5,866 bases of DNA, from assembly GCA_937907715.1 (NCBI GenBank), contig CALERM010000115.1, forward strand, positions 1 to 5,866, in the 5' to 3' direction. Source of the DNA: an uncultured Clostridia bacterium (GTDB taxonomy: Bacteria > Bacillota > Clostridia > Oscillospirales > Oscillospiraceae). Below the pieces are notes generated by a model that saw nothing but the letters and a program-made list of their open reading frames with translations, was not told where the DNA came from and searched no databases. Shown piece after piece: positions 4,961 through 5,866 of this stretch (position 1 is its first letter; every line of letters begins with the position of its first letter). Both the position numbers and the translations under genes were made by a program.

Positions 4961-4986
4961 TTTTATCGATATCTTTTATCGATATC
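4961..4986. repeat. Two tandem 13-bp copies of TTTTATCGATATC in the rex leader
   Basis: Exact direct repeats at 4961-4973 and 4974-4986. Each contains the 8-bp palindrome TATCGATA (4964-4971, 4977-4984). The repeats are AT-rich within GC-rich surroundings. They lie just downstream of the predicted transcription start and before the start codon of rex. They could be paired operators or an RNA stem-loop pair. Confidence 0.9.
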
Positions 4987-5029
4987 AAATGAGTGAAACG
5001 GCATGCACAACAGGAGTGACAAGCAATCT

Positions 5030-5671
5030 ATGGAAAAAGAAATTTCGAGAGCAACGCTGAAGCGGCTGCCGACCTATCTGTCGTATCTGAAGGCGCTGCC
5101 GGCAGAGGCCTCGGCGAACATCTCAGCGACGGCGCTTGCCGCGGGTCTGCATATGGGAGAGGTGCAGGTGCGCAAGGATCTGGCGCTGGTATCAGACGGT
5201 GGTCGACCGAAAATCGGCTACAACCGCGAACACTTGATTGCGGACATCGAAAACTTCCTCGGCTACGGCAACAGCAACGATGCCGTACTGATCGGCGCGG
5301 GCAAGCTCGGGCGGGCGCTTCTGGGCTACGGCGGATTTGCCGAATACGGCCTCAACATTGTCGCCGCATTCGACGCCAACGATACGCTCATCGGCACCAC
5401 CAACGGCGGCAAGCCGATCATGCACTTGTCGCGGTTGGGCGAGGTCTGCCAGCGCTACAAGATCAAAATCGGTATCATTACCGTGCCCGCGGAGTACGCG
5501 CAGGGCGTGTGCGATCTGCTGATTGAAAACGGCATTCTCGCCATCTGGAACTTTGCGCCCAAGCATCTGAACGTGCCGGACGGCATTCTGGTACAGAACG
5601 AGAACATGGCGGCGTCGCTGGCGCTGCTCTGTAAGCATCTCAACGAGCGCATGCAGGGGCAGGATGGCTGA
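5030..5671 (+). CDS. rex: Redox-sensing transcriptional repressor Rex
   Basis: 213 residues from the ATG at 5030, the normal Rex length. Rex binds DNA when NADH is low and releases it when NADH rises, so it controls fermentation and respiration genes. The N-terminal winged helix includes SRATLKRLPTYLSYL (6-20), the segment ISATALAAGLHMGEVQVRKDLALVSDGGRPKIGY split across 31-64, and the DNA-contact motif QVRKDL (46-51). The Rossmann fold has VLIGAGKLGRAL (86-97). FAEYGLNIVAAFD (103-115) and ILAIWNFAPKHLNVP (169-183) complete the family signature. The start is uncertain: AGGAG (5012-5016) is 13 nt before 5030, longer than usual. An ATG at 5003 would add nine residues with only a weak GAG upstream. 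Family N-termini favour 5030. The gene has its own promoter and repeat-containing leader. Confidence 0.95.
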   Translation: MEKEISRATLKRLPTYLSYLKALPAEASANISATALAAGLHMGEVQVRKDLALVSDGGRPKIGYNREHLIADIENFLGYGNSNDAVLIGAGKLGRALLGYGGFAEYGLNIVAAFDANDTLIGTTNGGKPIMHLSRLGEVCQRYKIKIGIITVPAEYAQGVCDLLIENGILAIWNFAPKHLNVPDGILVQNENMAASLALLCKHLNERMQGQDG

Positions 5672-5687
5672 TTTTTGCAAATCGGGC

Positions 5688-5716
5688 TTGAATTTCGCCG
5701 GAACGTATAGTATAAT
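5688..5716 (+). promoter_or_regulatory. Sigma-A promoter of tRNA-Leu
   Basis: TTGAAT (5688-5693), a 17-base spacer and a perfect TATAAT (5711-5716) lie 11 bases before the mature tRNA 5' end. This is the expected arrangement for a tRNA promoter. Confidence 0.8.
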
Positions 5717-5727
5717 ATTCCGGTAAT

Positions 5728-5813
5728 GCCGGTGTGTTGGAATGGTAGACGAGGCGGACTCAAAATCCGTTGGGGTAACACTCGTGTGGGTTCGAGTCCC
5801 ACCACCGGCACCA
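5728..5813 (+). tRNA. tRNA-Leu, anticodon CAA (reads UUG)
   Basis: The acceptor stem GCCGGTG (5728-5734) pairs perfectly with CACCGGC (5803-5809). A5810 is the discriminator base and CCA (5811-5813) is encoded. The anticodon stem is GCGGA/TCCGT (5754-5758, 5766-5770) around the loop CTCAAAA, with anticodon CAA at 5761-5763. The long variable arm (about 5771-5785) marks a class II tRNA. The T arm is GTGGG-TTCGAGT-CCCAC (5786-5802). All elements are intact. Confidence 0.97.
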
Positions 5814-5836
5814 AGTCATCCGAACACTTTGGATCA

Positions 5837-5866
5837 ATGAGCGAAAAAGCCAGTCGTCTCAAGGCT
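5837..5866 (+). CDS. Possible start of an unidentified gene (edge-truncated)
   Basis: An ATG at 5837 opens ten codons (MSEKASRLKA) to the window edge, preceded only by a weak GGA at 5831-5833. No family can be recognised from ten residues, and the stretch may be non-coding. Confidence 0.12.
   Translation, partial: MSEKASRLKA

Noticed and set aside
5670..5683. GATTT-TTGC-AAATC hairpin as rex terminator
   Set aside because: Only five weak base pairs and no following T-run.
5455..5862. Minus-strand ORF across the tRNA encoding G-L-E-P-T-R-V-L-P-Q
   Set aside because: This is the well-known spurious translation of the antisense strand of tRNA-Leu, fused here to the antisense of rex.

Overview
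The window reads as chromosomal DNA from an endospore-forming, fairly GC-rich member of the Clostridia, most like Oscillospiraceae/Ruminococcaceae. This rests on the gene content (SpoIIGA, sigma-E, sigma-K, Rex, a DUF951 protein), strong GGAGG ribosome binding sites and the style of the promoters. No phage, plasmid or CRISPR genes are visible. The family assignment is by eye only.

Left part, minus strand. Positions 1-342 hold the 5' half of sigK, the late mother-cell sporulation sigma factor. It runs off the left edge, and its coding sequence departs from the family consensus at the codon after the conserved Cys-Val-Glu-Asn. That is the place where 'skin' elements interrupt sigK in Bacillus subtilis and Clostridioides difficile. 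Upstream of it lie a strong terminator, a 146-residue XRE-type regulator fused to a zinc ribbon (467-907), and nth, endonuclease III (990-1625).

Middle, plus strand. Divergent from nth, with a clear sigma-A promoter, is a two-gene unit: rarA/mgsA, a replication-recombination AAA+ ATPase (1761-3020), and a 65-residue DUF951 protein (3032-3229). It is closed by a 15-bp-stem terminator.

Right part, plus strand. spoIIGA (3350-4198) and sigE (4195-4902) overlap by four bases and form the classic pair in which the membrane protease activates the early mother-cell sigma factor. Next come rex, the NADH/NAD+-sensing repressor (about 5030-5671), behind a promoter and a tandem TATCGATA-containing repeat, and a tRNA-Leu(CAA) gene (5728-5813) with its own promoter. 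The last 53 bases hold nothing that can be assigned.

How the genes fit together: sigma-E and sigma-K are the first and last mother-cell sigma factors, and both lie within 5 kb together with the protease that activates the first. In known sporulators sigma-E transcribes sigK. The sigK N-terminus also keeps a hydrophobic leader that looks like a pro-sequence. If sigK is really split by a skin-like element, sigma-K here would be controlled by DNA rearrangement and by proteolysis. The nth and rarA units are housekeeping genome-maintenance genes lying between the sporulation genes.
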